DNA from: Sphingobacterium spiritivorum ATCC 33861
GTDB lineage: Bacteria > Bacteroidota > Bacteroidia > Sphingobacteriales > Sphingobacteriaceae
NCBI RefSeq assembly: GCF_000143765.1
Contig: NZ_GL379770.1
Span: forward strand, 2,196,903-2,260,902
DNA: 64,000 nucleotides
Direction of reading: 5' to 3'
Shown: in pieces, positions 27,397-36,660 of the stretch
How the letters are laid out: each line of letters opens with the position of its first letter
Position numbering within the stretch: the stretch's first letter is position 1
The notes under the pieces: generated by a model
Told to the model about the DNA's origin: nothing
The model's input: only the letters and a program-made list of their open reading frames with translations
The model's database searches: none
Made by a program: the position numbers and the translations under genes

Positions 27397-28117
27397 AATT
27401 AAATTAGCCTTGTTTGATATGGCCGGAACGACCGTACAGGACAATCGTGAAGTCGAAAAATGTTTTTTTGAAGCTATCCGGGCAACACAACTGGAAGTGT
27501 CTTCCGAAAAAATAAACAGCATGATGGGCTGGTCCAAATACCGGGTATTCGAAACTATCTGGAAAGATGAAATCGGAGAAAATCATCTCTCATTTAAAGA
27601 GAAAGTAGACGAATCCTACGCTTTTTTCTGCAATACACTAGAACATCATTACGAAACATACGGTGCAAAGCCTTATGACGGAGTACCGGAAGTATTTGAA
27701 TTCTGCAGAGAAAATGACATCCGGATCGCATTGACTACCGGATTCTACCCTAAGGTTACCGCTATAATTCTGCGTAAACTGGGCTGGGATAAAGATCTGG
27801 ACAGCAATTACACAAGATTGTATAATACTTCAGACAATATTATCAATTGTTCTGTATCCAGCAGTGATGTCGTAAACGGCAGACCTGAACCGGATATGAT
27901 TCATCTTGCGATGGAAAAATGTGAGATCCGGGATGCGGGTACGGTGATCAATATAGGCGATACCCCTTCGGATTTACAATCCGCTCACCGCGCTAATGTA
28001 GGATATTCTGTAGGATCACTCTACGGAACACATACAAAGCATGAACTGAATTATTATCCCTCGGATAAACTTATACATCAACCATTGGAAATTATAGAAA
28101 TCATACAAGCCTTATAA
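27389..28117 (+). CDS. Phosphonatase-like HAD hydrolase
   Basis: 242-residue HAD-superfamily enzyme of the phosphonoacetaldehyde-hydrolase (PhnX)-like group, cleaving the C-P bond of a phosphonoaldehyde through a Schiff base. Motif I is FDMAGTT with nucleophile Asp10; the cap has MMGWSKYRVF, where Lys50 matches the position of the Schiff-base lysine of phosphonatase; TTGFYPK is motif II; GRPEPDM and IGDTPSDLQSA supply motifs III and IV. Its start overlaps the transporter gene by 8 bp, so the two are coupled. A simple phosphatase role is possible, but the cap lysine and the adjacent dehydrogenase favour C-P cleavage. No PhnW-like aminotransferase gene is nearby. Confidence 0.82.
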   Translation: MSKIKLALFDMAGTTVQDNREVEKCFFEAIRATQLEVSSEKINSMMGWSKYRVFETIWKDEIGENHLSFKEKVDESYAFFCNTLEHHYETYGAKPYDGVPEVFEFCRENDIRIALTTGFYPKVTAIILRKLGWDKDLDSNYTRLYNTSDNIINCSVSSSDVVNGRPEPDMIHLAMEKCEIRDAGTVINIGDTPSDLQSAHRANVGYSVGSLYGTHTKHELNYYPSDKLIHQPLEIIEIIQAL

Positions 28118-28148
28118 TACAGGAATTACTGCTAATAATAAACCAGTT

Positions 28149-29135
28149 ATGATAAACAGAAAATCATTTTTAAAAATCGGAGGACTCGGGATCACCGGTC
28201 TTCTGCTGAATCCCGCACTTGCCTCTGCCAGAATAAGTACAGATAAAGCCAGTCAAAGGATTCGGTTCGGTGTAATCACAGATCTGCATTATGACCTGAT
28301 GCACGACAGTGAAAAACGGGCAGCAGCATTTATCGCGGCTATGAAACAGGAAAAACCGGATTTCATTATCCAGCTGGGAGATTTCTGTATGCCCAAACCT
28401 CAGAATAGGCCTTTGATGGACATATGGAACAGCTTTGAGGGTGAAAAATATCATGTGCTCGGCAATCATGATACGGATGGCGGATATACAAAAGAACAGA
28501 CGCTGGCATTCTGGTCCGCTGAACGCCCCTACTATTCGTTTGATAAGAATGGTTTTCACTTTATTGTCCTTGACGGTAACGAGAAAAGCGAAACAACCGA
28601 GATAGCGGGTTATCCGCGAACAATCGCAAAGAAGCAACTGGAGTGGCTCAGAGACGATCTGCAAAAGACTTCTCTAAGAACCGTAATCTTTTGTCACCAA
28701 GGGCTGGAAAATACCTTAGGCGGACTCGATAACGGAATGGAGGTTCGCTATCTGTTAGAGCAGATAAACGAAAAGGCAGGATTCAAAAAGGTCATCCTGG
28801 TATTGACCGGACATCATCATATGAACTATCATAATGAAATAAACGGGATACATTATGTACAGATCAACAGTGCGTCCTACTACTGGGCTGGTGAAGATTT
28901 CAAAAGCCAGGCATTTTCAGAAGACTTTTACAAAAAACACCGGATACTGCAATATACGCTGGTCTATGAGGAACCAATCTGGGCGATGATCGATATTAAT
29001 AACAAGAATAAAATCTCGATCAAAGGTAAAAAAACAAGCATGACTGGTACACCACTGGAACAGACGGGAATTGATATTTACAAAGATGTATACCCCATCA
29101 GTTCGGAAATCGATTCCAGAGTACTTAAATACTAA
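28149..29135 (+). CDS. Exported metallophosphoesterase
   Basis: 328-residue calcineurin-like phosphoesterase. The N-terminus (NRKSFLKIGGLGITGLLL) is a signal sequence of the kind found on Bacteroidota exported phosphoesterases; a twin-arginine motif is not clear. Metal ligands appear in order: Asp45 and His47 (ITDLHYD), QLGDF, LGNHDTDGG, FCHQGLEN and TGHHHMNYH. It lies 31 bp after the HAD gene and closes the operon before a shared terminator. It could release phosphonate or phosphate from a diester outside the cytoplasm, which the transporter would import; this is inference. Confidence 0.85.
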   Translation: MINRKSFLKIGGLGITGLLLNPALASARISTDKASQRIRFGVITDLHYDLMHDSEKRAAAFIAAMKQEKPDFIIQLGDFCMPKPQNRPLMDIWNSFEGEKYHVLGNHDTDGGYTKEQTLAFWSAERPYYSFDKNGFHFIVLDGNEKSETTEIAGYPRTIAKKQLEWLRDDLQKTSLRTVIFCHQGLENTLGGLDNGMEVRYLLEQINEKAGFKKVILVLTGHHHMNYHNEINGIHYVQINSASYYWAGEDFKSQAFSEDFYKKHRILQYTLVYEEPIWAMIDINNKNKISIKGKKTSMTGTPLEQTGIDIYKDVYPISSEIDSRVLKY

Positions 29136-29173
29136 ACGACAACGCCCCTGAACAGATTCAGGGGCGTTGTCGT
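29136..29173. terminator. Terminator between convergent phosphoesterase genes
   Basis: Perfect 17-bp inverted repeat (29136-29152 with 29157-29173) beginning next to the stop codon of the plus-strand gene and followed by a T run. The stem is strong enough to act in both directions. Confidence 0.88.
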
Positions 29174-29233
29174 TTTTATGAAATCGGCTTCTTCAGTACG
29201 ACCAGTACTTTAAAACCCCTTAATTGATGGCTG

Positions 29234-31621
29234 TTATTTCATCTTAAAACAATGCACATTTCCTGAAAAATCCGCTACATACATATAGTGGTCAGCAACT
29301 GTTGCTTCCGCCAGTACAGGAGCTCCCAATGTGATTGCCTGTACAAGTTTACCGGTCTGATCAAGCACATAAAATTTTCCGTCCGAAGCACCGAAGTACA
29401 GGTTGTTTCCGACAGCAAGTACACTACTTTCTACCGTACGAACCGGTTTGTGCTGATCCGGACTGGTATAGGCCGAAGTATACACCAATGCTTCGCCAGT
29501 GTTAAACTGCCATTTTTCTTCCAAAGTCTTCATATCGTAACTTTTCACACCGCTTACCGATGTAGGCATGATCAGTTCCCCGTTTAAAAGCAGAGGCGAA
29601 GCCATTACCTTAAATTCATCTTCAAAAATCTTCTTTCTAACCGTTTCTCCGGTTTTCAGATCCAGTACAAACAAACCGTTGAGTCCTGTCGTGTATACAT
29701 ACTCACCATCAAAACTCACACCCCCGCTTCTGAAACGAAGTCCGTCATCATTTCTCTTCCACAACAGTTTACCAGATGCAAGCTCATGTGCAAATAAGCT
29801 ATTCCAGTTGCTACCTGTGATCAGTACATCCTTAGCGATCAACATAGATCCGGGCATCCCTTCACCGCTATTCCAATCCTTATTCTGCCAGATCACATCT
29901 CCTGTTTTGACGTTTAAGGCTGACAAGTATTTACCATAACCGGTATAGTAAATACCTTTATCCACGACACCTCCGGTTACATATACCGGTAATGTTCCTC
30001 CGCTAAGACTCTTTGTCCATTTGAGCTTTCCGGTTTTGACATCCAGCGCATATACATTTCCGGCACCATCCGTAGCTAACACCAGCCCTTCAGCTACGTT
30101 CAACTTATTTTTAACAGAGCTGTTTGTACGATAAGACCAGATCTCTTTTCCGGTCTTTTTGTCCAGAGCGACGATCTTGCTTTTGTCTGTCGTACCGTCA
30201 TCAATAGTCGCAGCTAATACCATATCATCCACAACAAGCGGACTTGCTTTCCATACACTCGCCCCGATATTGGCACTCCATATCAGCTGCAAAGCCTGAT
30301 CAGCAACGGTCTTTGTTAACGTAAAAGGTTGCTTCTTTAATTCACGTTCACCGTTGGCATATACAACTTCAGTCAGTATCTCATAATTTACACCGTAAGA
30401 AACTTTACCTAATGCACTTTGTCCTCTCCAGTTCCAGTCGCTCTGTTGCTGCAGGGTCTCTTTGGCAATCTGTTTACCACTCTGATCATAGATATAAGTA
30501 TGGACTCCGGTTACCGCTCGTTCACTATCATAGATATTGACATTTAACTCCAGTTTATTACCGTTCAGGGTATTCATACCGGATACGGCAGGACTTACGA
30601 CAGCTACATGCCCACTCAGATTAGCATATACAGGCTGTACATGAGTGACTCCGTCCTTATCGATATCAATAGCCATAAACTGACCTGCAGAATTATCGAT
30701 TCCACCTTTATTCGGAGCTCCTGTGGAGATCACATATACATTACCTTCGCCTACGCGTTGCACAAAATTATTATGCCAGTGTCCAAACAGCCAGGCTTTC
30801 AGATTATACTGCCTGAGATCGATCTCCTCAGTCTTACCTTTCATCACAAAATCTTTCCCTACTGCAAAATCATGATTGATAAAGATCAAAGGTTTATTCT
30901 TATCCTTGGCAGCCAGGTCCTTCTTCAGCCAGGCGATCACCTGATCCTGCGTATAGCTGGGTGCATAGTCGCCACCGGCCATAGGTGTGACCACAAAGTG
31001 GGCCGGACCAGCATCAAAGGAATAATATGTCGGACCAAACAGATCCTCAAATAATTTTTCACCATATTCACCTTTTACCAGATCATGATTACCAACAGCA
31101 TAATATGTAGGTCGGCGCATCAGTTCAGAATTGACCTGACGGGCATGAAACTGCATACCCGGTTCGTAACAGATATCGCCTGTATGCATAATAAGTGAAG
31201 CACCCTGCTCGCGTGCATAATTACGTACATTGTCTATCCACTGCCCGTAAAGCGGAGTTTCCGTATCCGTGATCTGAATAAAGCGTAGTTTATCCGCAGA
31301 CTGAACTTCGTCTTTTACGATGCCAAAGTCATACGTCTCCTCCGCCTTAGAAAGTTTAATATAATGCGATTTACCTGCCTTATAACCTGACGGAATTGTA
31401 ATGAAAAGAAAACGGGCTTTTTCATGAGGTTTAATATCAAATTTGCCACTGGCATCCGTTTTTACAATCTCATATCCGTCCGATACGACAATATTTCCCA
31501 TGCCTTTTTCATTCAGGTCCGGTTTATTATTTTCATTCAGATCAATATAAACCTGTCCGCGATACTGTGCATGCACCAGTTGGGCTGTCAAAAATGCACT
31601 GATAAGTAGTATTTTTCTCAT
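29234..31621 (-). CDS. Metallophosphoesterase fused to PQQ-like beta-propeller
   Basis: 795-residue exported protein: signal peptide (about 1-18), a small beta-sandwich of the kind that precedes calcineurin-like enzymes (YRGQVYIDLNENNKPDLNEK), a metallophosphoesterase domain (about 95-330) with ITDTETP, HTGDICY, VGNHDLV, INHDF and FGHWHNN, an Ig-like linker, and a C-terminal propeller of PQQ/WD-like blades (about 430-795), each with a KTGKEIWSY- or KTGKLKWTK-like strand. In the first metal motif Asp-Thr-Glu replaces the usual Asp-x-His, which may alter metal binding. The propeller likely binds a partner or polymer. Monocistronic and convergent with the phosphonate operon. Confidence 0.85.
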   Translation of the reverse strand: MRKILLISAFLTAQLVHAQYRGQVYIDLNENNKPDLNEKGMGNIVVSDGYEIVKTDASGKFDIKPHEKARFLFITIPSGYKAGKSHYIKLSKAEETYDFGIVKDEVQSADKLRFIQITDTETPLYGQWIDNVRNYAREQGASLIMHTGDICYEPGMQFHARQVNSELMRRPTYYAVGNHDLVKGEYGEKLFEDLFGPTYYSFDAGPAHFVVTPMAGGDYAPSYTQDQVIAWLKKDLAAKDKNKPLIFINHDFAVGKDFVMKGKTEEIDLRQYNLKAWLFGHWHNNFVQRVGEGNVYVISTGAPNKGGIDNSAGQFMAIDIDKDGVTHVQPVYANLSGHVAVVSPAVSGMNTLNGNKLELNVNIYDSERAVTGVHTYIYDQSGKQIAKETLQQQSDWNWRGQSALGKVSYGVNYEILTEVVYANGERELKKQPFTLTKTVADQALQLIWSANIGASVWKASPLVVDDMVLAATIDDGTTDKSKIVALDKKTGKEIWSYRTNSSVKNKLNVAEGLVLATDGAGNVYALDVKTGKLKWTKSLSGGTLPVYVTGGVVDKGIYYTGYGKYLSALNVKTGDVIWQNKDWNSGEGMPGSMLIAKDVLITGSNWNSLFAHELASGKLLWKRNDDGLRFRSGGVSFDGEYVYTTGLNGLFVLDLKTGETVRKKIFEDEFKVMASPLLLNGELIMPTSVSGVKSYDMKTLEEKWQFNTGEALVYTSAYTSPDQHKPVRTVESSVLAVGNNLYFGASDGKFYVLDQTGKLVQAITLGAPVLAEATVADHYMYVADFSGNVHCFKMK

Positions 31622-31877
31622 GATTACATAAAGGCAAACCGTGCATATGCATCAGCTTGCTAAAAAATTATTATTTTAGAATTGATTATTCATTTCACCT
31701 CGCCCTTCAGTTCGTTTTACCATGACTCAACATTGCAAAAATTGCAGCTATGTTTATAAATATTAAAATATAGAAAAACAAAAGGTATAAATTTTGGCAA
31801 AAGTAACAGCTATAGTTTAGCATTACTTAAACTCAATGTTAAATAAAAAATTTTATCCCTGCAAAATAATTTGATTT

Positions 31878-34346
31878 TTAGTCTTTCCTATCACCTTCTT
31901 TTTCAGTTCCGGACGCAATATGAATATCCTGTTGTGGAAACGGAATGACAATACCCTCCTGCCGGAAATGCTGATGTATATCCTGCATAAGGTCGCTTCG
32001 GATCTGCGAAGCATCTCTGAGGCTTCGTACCCAGAAATAGAGATCAATATCTATCGCACTTGCGGCAAACTGATTGTATTGTACGACGGGCATAGGAGAT
32101 GTCAGGATATTTACCTGCTTGCCCATAATAAGCAACAGCAAGTCGCGGATGTGTTGAAGATCGCTGTCATAAGTCACACGCAAGACAATATGCATACGCT
32201 TTTTATAGCCACCCAATGTCCAGTTGATCACATGAGAATTGAGCAGATCCCCGTTAGGTAAAACAAGATCAGCTCCGTCAACAGTAGAAATGACACTGCT
32301 TCTGAATCCGATAGATTTGACAGTCCCGCCTTGTCCGCCCACCTCGATAACATCACCTACATTGACTGGTTTTTCAAATGCAATGATCAGTCCGCTTACC
32401 AGATTATTGACGAGCGTCTGTAAACCAAATCCCACACCGACTCCTAATGCGCCTAAGATCAGTGTAATTTTGTCCATCGGTATACCAGCCGCAGCAAATG
32501 CAAGAAAAAGTCCAAGCACAATAATCGTAATCCGGATAAGCAGCAGCCAGCTACCCACCTTCAATTTTCGCTTACGTTTTTCTTCCTTACTGCTCCATTG
32601 CTGATCGGAAGCAAAATAAGAAACTACTTTTGAGACCACTGTAGTGACGATCATAATCACGATAAAAGTCACAAGATTGCTGATCGAAAAAGTATAGCTG
32701 CCTAATGTATGTTCCTGCTCGAAAAAATTCTTTAACGGTTCGGAAATCTGCCTGAACTCATAAAAATTGCGGCCAAACAACACAAACCAGCCAATCACCA
32801 GAAAGATGTAAAAAAATGTAGGTGCCTGTGTCCCTACCCGGTTATAGTTCAGATAAAACAATCGCTGTTCCTGATGCGTGTACAGCATAGATGCAAACTG
32901 CAGCCCCTCATTAATCAATCGTACAACCCATAAAAACAGAATCGTGATCATCACACTTAGCAATCCCGATACCATCAGCACCTTGGCCAGATTATACTGA
33001 CCAAAAATGTCACTGATACATGCGATCAGTGTAAATGCCGTCATCAGCCCTATCGGGTATAATATCCAGCGTTCCCGTAACTCTTCGTGTCGCTTTCTAT
33101 TGATCAGGGCATACAGTCCGACACCGAAACTCCATGCAGAAATAAGCAGTATAAACCATCTTTCAGGACGGGATGCCTGCAGAATCATATTATCCATACA
33201 CGCCAGGACAAAGAGAGTAAACAGTGCCAGCCAGATCTTCATCCAGTATTGGCTTATGTAGGTACGAAAGATGACAGAAAGTAATATACCGGAGAGTATC
33301 CATAACAGCGCACTGAAAATAAACGGCGGAGCAGGAAAGATAAACTGGAATATACTGCAAACAATAATTATCGCCGAACAAACCGGATAACGGATGACAA
33401 GTCCGTCTGCCTTCTCTCCACTTTTTTCCTGCTGACTTGTCAATTCCCTTTTTAACGAAGTCAGGTAGTATGCAGAGCATACTACCATAAGAATAAGAAA
33501 AAGAAATTTACCCCAATGTGCCTTGAAATAAAATACCATTACCAAATAAGCCTTATGTACGGAATAATACAGAAGTTCGGAAAAAGGACGGTCAAAAGTA
33601 TTGGGTTGCCATATATTTACAAATTCCTTATTAAAAATGCGATCAGCGATCTCCTTTTGATAAAAGTTGATCTCTTCCATATGCGCATTCAGCCGGAACA
33701 GCTCCAGGTTGATCTTTGTCTGTATATGCTGAATATTATAAATAGCAGTCTTTAAGGATTGTGTGACCGGAGATATCTCTACTGCTGCTGCACGAAGCTG
33801 TTGAATATAGTTGACAAGTTCTGCCGAATCTGTCGGAAACTGAAATAAGGAAGGATCATTTGACAGGGAATCCAGCGCAAAACGAAATTGTATAAGTTGA
33901 GTCTGATACCGGTCTATTCTGCTTTTTTGGGCAGCCACATCTTTGGAAAGACCGACCAGTACATTATAGGTCGTCGTGAGATTGCGGGTCGTCTGTGCTG
34001 TCCCTAGATGATTAAAAACCCCGTCTCCGGCTATTTCGTGCCATTTTATAATATTATCCAGATCCGAATTGATCTGTAAGGAATCCACTCCGTTTTTAAG
34101 AAAAGCACGTGCCCGCTGATTGGTTCGTTTGATCTGCTCCAGAATCTCATTCTGGCGTACCATAGCACGATCAGCATCATAATCCTTCCGGCTTCTGGCA
34201 GCAGATTGTTTTGCAAAGTCCTGCATCTGACTTACAAAATCCTTCTTCACAGCCGTATCCTTTGCTAAAGTATCAGATTGCACAATACCTGCATACGCAC
34301 AGTTCAGAAGACTTATAAAAAGGATAACTATACTAAGCTGTTTCAT
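31878..34346 (-). CDS. Large MscS-family mechanosensitive channel
   Basis: 822-residue inner-membrane channel releasing solutes on hypo-osmotic shock. Signal peptide (about 1-20), a periplasmic coiled-coil region (about 30-260), then multiple membrane segments and the MscS core from about residue 590: the pore helix GALGVGVGFGLQTLVNN, then NLVSGLIIAFEKPVNVGDVI and the beta domain with VLPNGDLLNSHVINWT. The architecture with a long periplasmic N-terminal part resembles MscK/YbiO-type channels rather than small MscS. Single gene, no obvious operon partner. The C-terminal cytoplasmic domain is complete. Confidence 0.9.
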   Translation of the reverse strand: MKQLSIVILFISLLNCAYAGIVQSDTLAKDTAVKKDFVSQMQDFAKQSAARSRKDYDADRAMVRQNEILEQIKRTNQRARAFLKNGVDSLQINSDLDNIIKWHEIAGDGVFNHLGTAQTTRNLTTTYNVLVGLSKDVAAQKSRIDRYQTQLIQFRFALDSLSNDPSLFQFPTDSAELVNYIQQLRAAAVEISPVTQSLKTAIYNIQHIQTKINLELFRLNAHMEEINFYQKEIADRIFNKEFVNIWQPNTFDRPFSELLYYSVHKAYLVMVFYFKAHWGKFLFLILMVVCSAYYLTSLKRELTSQQEKSGEKADGLVIRYPVCSAIIIVCSIFQFIFPAPPFIFSALLWILSGILLSVIFRTYISQYWMKIWLALFTLFVLACMDNMILQASRPERWFILLISAWSFGVGLYALINRKRHEELRERWILYPIGLMTAFTLIACISDIFGQYNLAKVLMVSGLLSVMITILFLWVVRLINEGLQFASMLYTHQEQRLFYLNYNRVGTQAPTFFYIFLVIGWFVLFGRNFYEFRQISEPLKNFFEQEHTLGSYTFSISNLVTFIVIMIVTTVVSKVVSYFASDQQWSSKEEKRKRKLKVGSWLLLIRITIIVLGLFLAFAAAGIPMDKITLILGALGVGVGFGLQTLVNNLVSGLIIAFEKPVNVGDVIEVGGQGGTVKSIGFRSSVISTVDGADLVLPNGDLLNSHVINWTLGGYKKRMHIVLRVTYDSDLQHIRDLLLLIMGKQVNILTSPMPVVQYNQFAASAIDIDLYFWVRSLRDASQIRSDLMQDIHQHFRQEGIVIPFPQQDIHIASGTEKEGDRKD

Positions 34347-34444
34347 ATTCGGTTGGTAGATATTACATAAAAATAAAGCATTTCATGCATATTATCTACA
34401 CTCCAAACAAGAACTTAGCCTATATTTTGATAAGCAGGACGCGC

Positions 34445-35179
34445 TTAGTAATCCCGGCGGCTTTCTACTGTATAGGTAAAGCTTTCTGCCCTGTAATAAC
34501 CCAGATTGTACTCAATAGGACGTCCCGACTGATCGTAGACAAACCGCTTACGGGAGAGTATGGGATCTCCCTGATTGATTTCCAGTTTGTCCGCTATAAA
34601 CTTATTCGCAGCCTTAGCATCTATTTCCTCCTGTGAAAGATCAGCTATAATATGGTGATCCTGCTCCAGTATCTCGTACAACGGACGCTTAAAATCCTCA
34701 TCTCCCGTCAATCCTATACGCGGATGAAAGTAAGAAACAAAATATACAAAAGGATCGTCCTTCTTTCCTCTCAGACGTTCCAGTTTCAGGATTTTCTGAT
34801 CTTCCTTGATATCAAAAAAATGCATAATACTTTTCTCCGGAACAACCCAGCTCACATGCAATTCAAAATTTTTGACTTCTATTCCTCTGTTTTTCATCTC
34901 CTGAGAAAAGCTAAGCCAGTTTTTAGACTTTGAGCTGAATTTGGAAGTAACGACCTTAGTGCCTACTCCTTTCTTACGGACCAGCAGCTCTTCATATACC
35001 AGCTTATTGATCGCCAGACGAAGTGTAGTGCGTGAAATAGCAAGACGACGCGCAAGTTCGACTTCATTGGGTAACAACTTGCCGTCTATATACTCGGGAT
35101 CTTTGATAAGTTCGCGAAGTAACATTTCGGCCTGTATGTGTAAAGGAACCGGACTCTTGTGGTCTATCTGAAGATTCAT
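34445..35179 (-). CDS. GntR-family (HutC-type) regulator of mannoside utilisation
   Basis: 244 residues: winged helix-turn-helix (about 1-75; PNEVELARRLAISRTTLRLA) and a UTRA ligand domain (about 90-240; ILKLERLRGKKDDPFVYFVS, PIEYNLGYYRAESFTY). UTRA domains sense small sugars or sugar phosphates. It is transcribed divergently from the sugar porter-manA operon, and the 121-bp gap contains the 22-bp element also found at the susC promoter, which I take to be its operator. Mannose-6-phosphate is a sensible but unproven effector. Autoregulation is likely. Confidence 0.9.
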   Translation of the reverse strand: MNLQIDHKSPVPLHIQAEMLLRELIKDPEYIDGKLLPNEVELARRLAISRTTLRLAINKLVYEELLVRKKGVGTKVVTSKFSSKSKNWLSFSQEMKNRGIEVKNFELHVSWVVPEKSIMHFFDIKEDQKILKLERLRGKKDDPFVYFVSYFHPRIGLTGDEDFKRPLYEILEQDHHIIADLSQEEIDAKAANKFIADKLEINQGDPILSRKRFVYDQSGRPIEYNLGYYRAESFTYTVESRRDY

Positions 35180-35232
35180 AATACTCGGGTAAAATTTTCT
35201 GCTATCCTGTTTCAGTAGCTAATGTAACATTA

Positions 35233-35277
35233 TTTGGAGAATTAAAAAAATACACATATGTTTGTATGTATGTACAT
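35233..35277 (+). promoter_or_regulatory. Sugar porter promoter with shared GntR element
   Basis: TTTG (35233-35236), 20 nt, then TATGTTTG (35257-35264), a perfect TAnnTTTG. The segment 35256-35277, which starts at this -7 box and continues through tatgtatgtacat over the predicted start site, is identical for 22 bp to 48056-48077 in reverse complement. A regulator bound there would block initiation. Confidence 0.7.
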
Positions 35278-35300
35278 ATTAAAGTAACCAATGTAAATTT

Positions 35301-36623
35301 ATGAACACACTCTTTAAACTTATTATTGCAACGGTCTCTTTGGGCGGGCTGCTTTTCGGATTTGATATGGCCGTTATTTCGGGTGCGGTACCGTTGATTA
35401 AAGCTCATTTCAATCTGACACCCGGTCAGGAAGGCATGTTTGTATCTTCAGCATTGGTAGGTTGTATTATAGGTGTGGTATTTGCCGGACGCTGGAGTGA
35501 CCGCTTAGGCCGAAAATCGACTCTGGTCATCGCCGGCACATTGTTTTTAGTTTCAGCAATCGGATGTACATTCAGCCCGGATTTTATCTCGCTACTGACC
35601 AGCAGATGGGTTGGCGGTCTCGGTGTGGGTATTGCCTCCATCGTTGTCCCCCTTTATATTGCAGAGATATCACCAAGCCAGTACCGCGGCCGTACAGTGA
35701 CCATCTATCAGCTGGCTATTACCATTGGGATACTGGCGGCCTATGTCAGTAATGCTCTTGTGCTTAAATATGATCTCAGTATCGCTGCCGAACATTGGCG
35801 TATGATGTTTCTGCTTGGCGCAATTCCCGCATTACTGTTATGTCTGGGACTATTTATAGTACCCGAAAGCCCCAGATGGCTGATTCAGAAAGGGAAAGAG
35901 AATATGGGATATAAGATACTTTCCCGGTTAAATATCAACGACCCCATTACTCCGGTGGCTCAGCAAGAGCGTCAACATGTATCTCTATTTTCCCCGGTCT
36001 ACAGAAGAGCCTTTATATTAGGGCTTCTGCTTCCTTTATTTTCACAATTGAGCGGTATAAATGCTATCGTTTACTTTGGCCCCAGCATTCTGCTTCAATC
36101 CGGTCTGTCCCTTGACAGTTCGGTACAGGCACAGGTTTTTTTCGGCCTGGCCAATGTGATCTTTACCTGTGTGGCGATCTGGAAAGTAGACACCTGGGGA
36201 AGAAGACCGTTGTACCTCACCGGTACATTAGGAGCTACGATCAGCTTATTATTAACAGGCTGGTTTCTGAGTCAGGATATCCATACATATGGTAATCTGC
36301 TCATCATCTCCATCCTCTGTTTTCTACTGTTTTTTGCCTTTTCTATAGGTCCTTTAAAGTTTGTGGTAGCCTCAGAGATATTCCCGGCGGCTATACGCGC
36401 ACGCGCCATGGCGGTCAGCATTCTGGTTATGTGGGTCGCAGACGCCATTATCGGTCAGCTCACTCCTATTCTGCTCGATCAGTGGGGAACAGCATGGACA
36501 TTCCGGGTATTTGCTATTTGCTGCGCGATTGCCTTTGTAACCGTATACTATCTCTTGCCAGAAACAAAAGGAAAACGCCTGGAAGAAATAGAGGCATACT
36601 GGAAATCGAAAATCAAAAAGTAA
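35301..36623 (+). CDS. Sugar porter family MFS transporter
   Basis: 440-residue sugar:proton symporter with twelve membrane segments. Family signatures: GLLFGFDMAVISGAVP in helix 1, GRWSDRLGRKST in loop 2-3, RWVGGLGVGIASIVVPLYIA, PESPRWLIQKGK after helix 6, QLSGINAIVYFGPSI in helix 7, and PETKGKRLEEIE at the C-terminus. These match XylE/GalP/GLUT-type porters. First gene of the operon with mannose-6-phosphate isomerase and a glycosidase-like lipoprotein; mannose is therefore the likely substrate, although a kinase gene is not in the window. Confidence 0.92.
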   Translation: MNTLFKLIIATVSLGGLLFGFDMAVISGAVPLIKAHFNLTPGQEGMFVSSALVGCIIGVVFAGRWSDRLGRKSTLVIAGTLFLVSAIGCTFSPDFISLLTSRWVGGLGVGIASIVVPLYIAEISPSQYRGRTVTIYQLAITIGILAAYVSNALVLKYDLSIAAEHWRMMFLLGAIPALLLCLGLFIVPESPRWLIQKGKENMGYKILSRLNINDPITPVAQQERQHVSLFSPVYRRAFILGLLLPLFSQLSGINAIVYFGPSILLQSGLSLDSSVQAQVFFGLANVIFTCVAIWKVDTWGRRPLYLTGTLGATISLLLTGWFLSQDIHTYGNLLIISILCFLLFFAFSIGPLKFVVASEIFPAAIRARAMAVSILVMWVADAIIGQLTPILLDQWGTAWTFRVFAICCAIAFVTVYYLLPETKGKRLEEIEAYWKSKIKK

Positions 36624-36660
36624 TATTAAAAAAGATAAATATCATTAGTCATATCATAAC

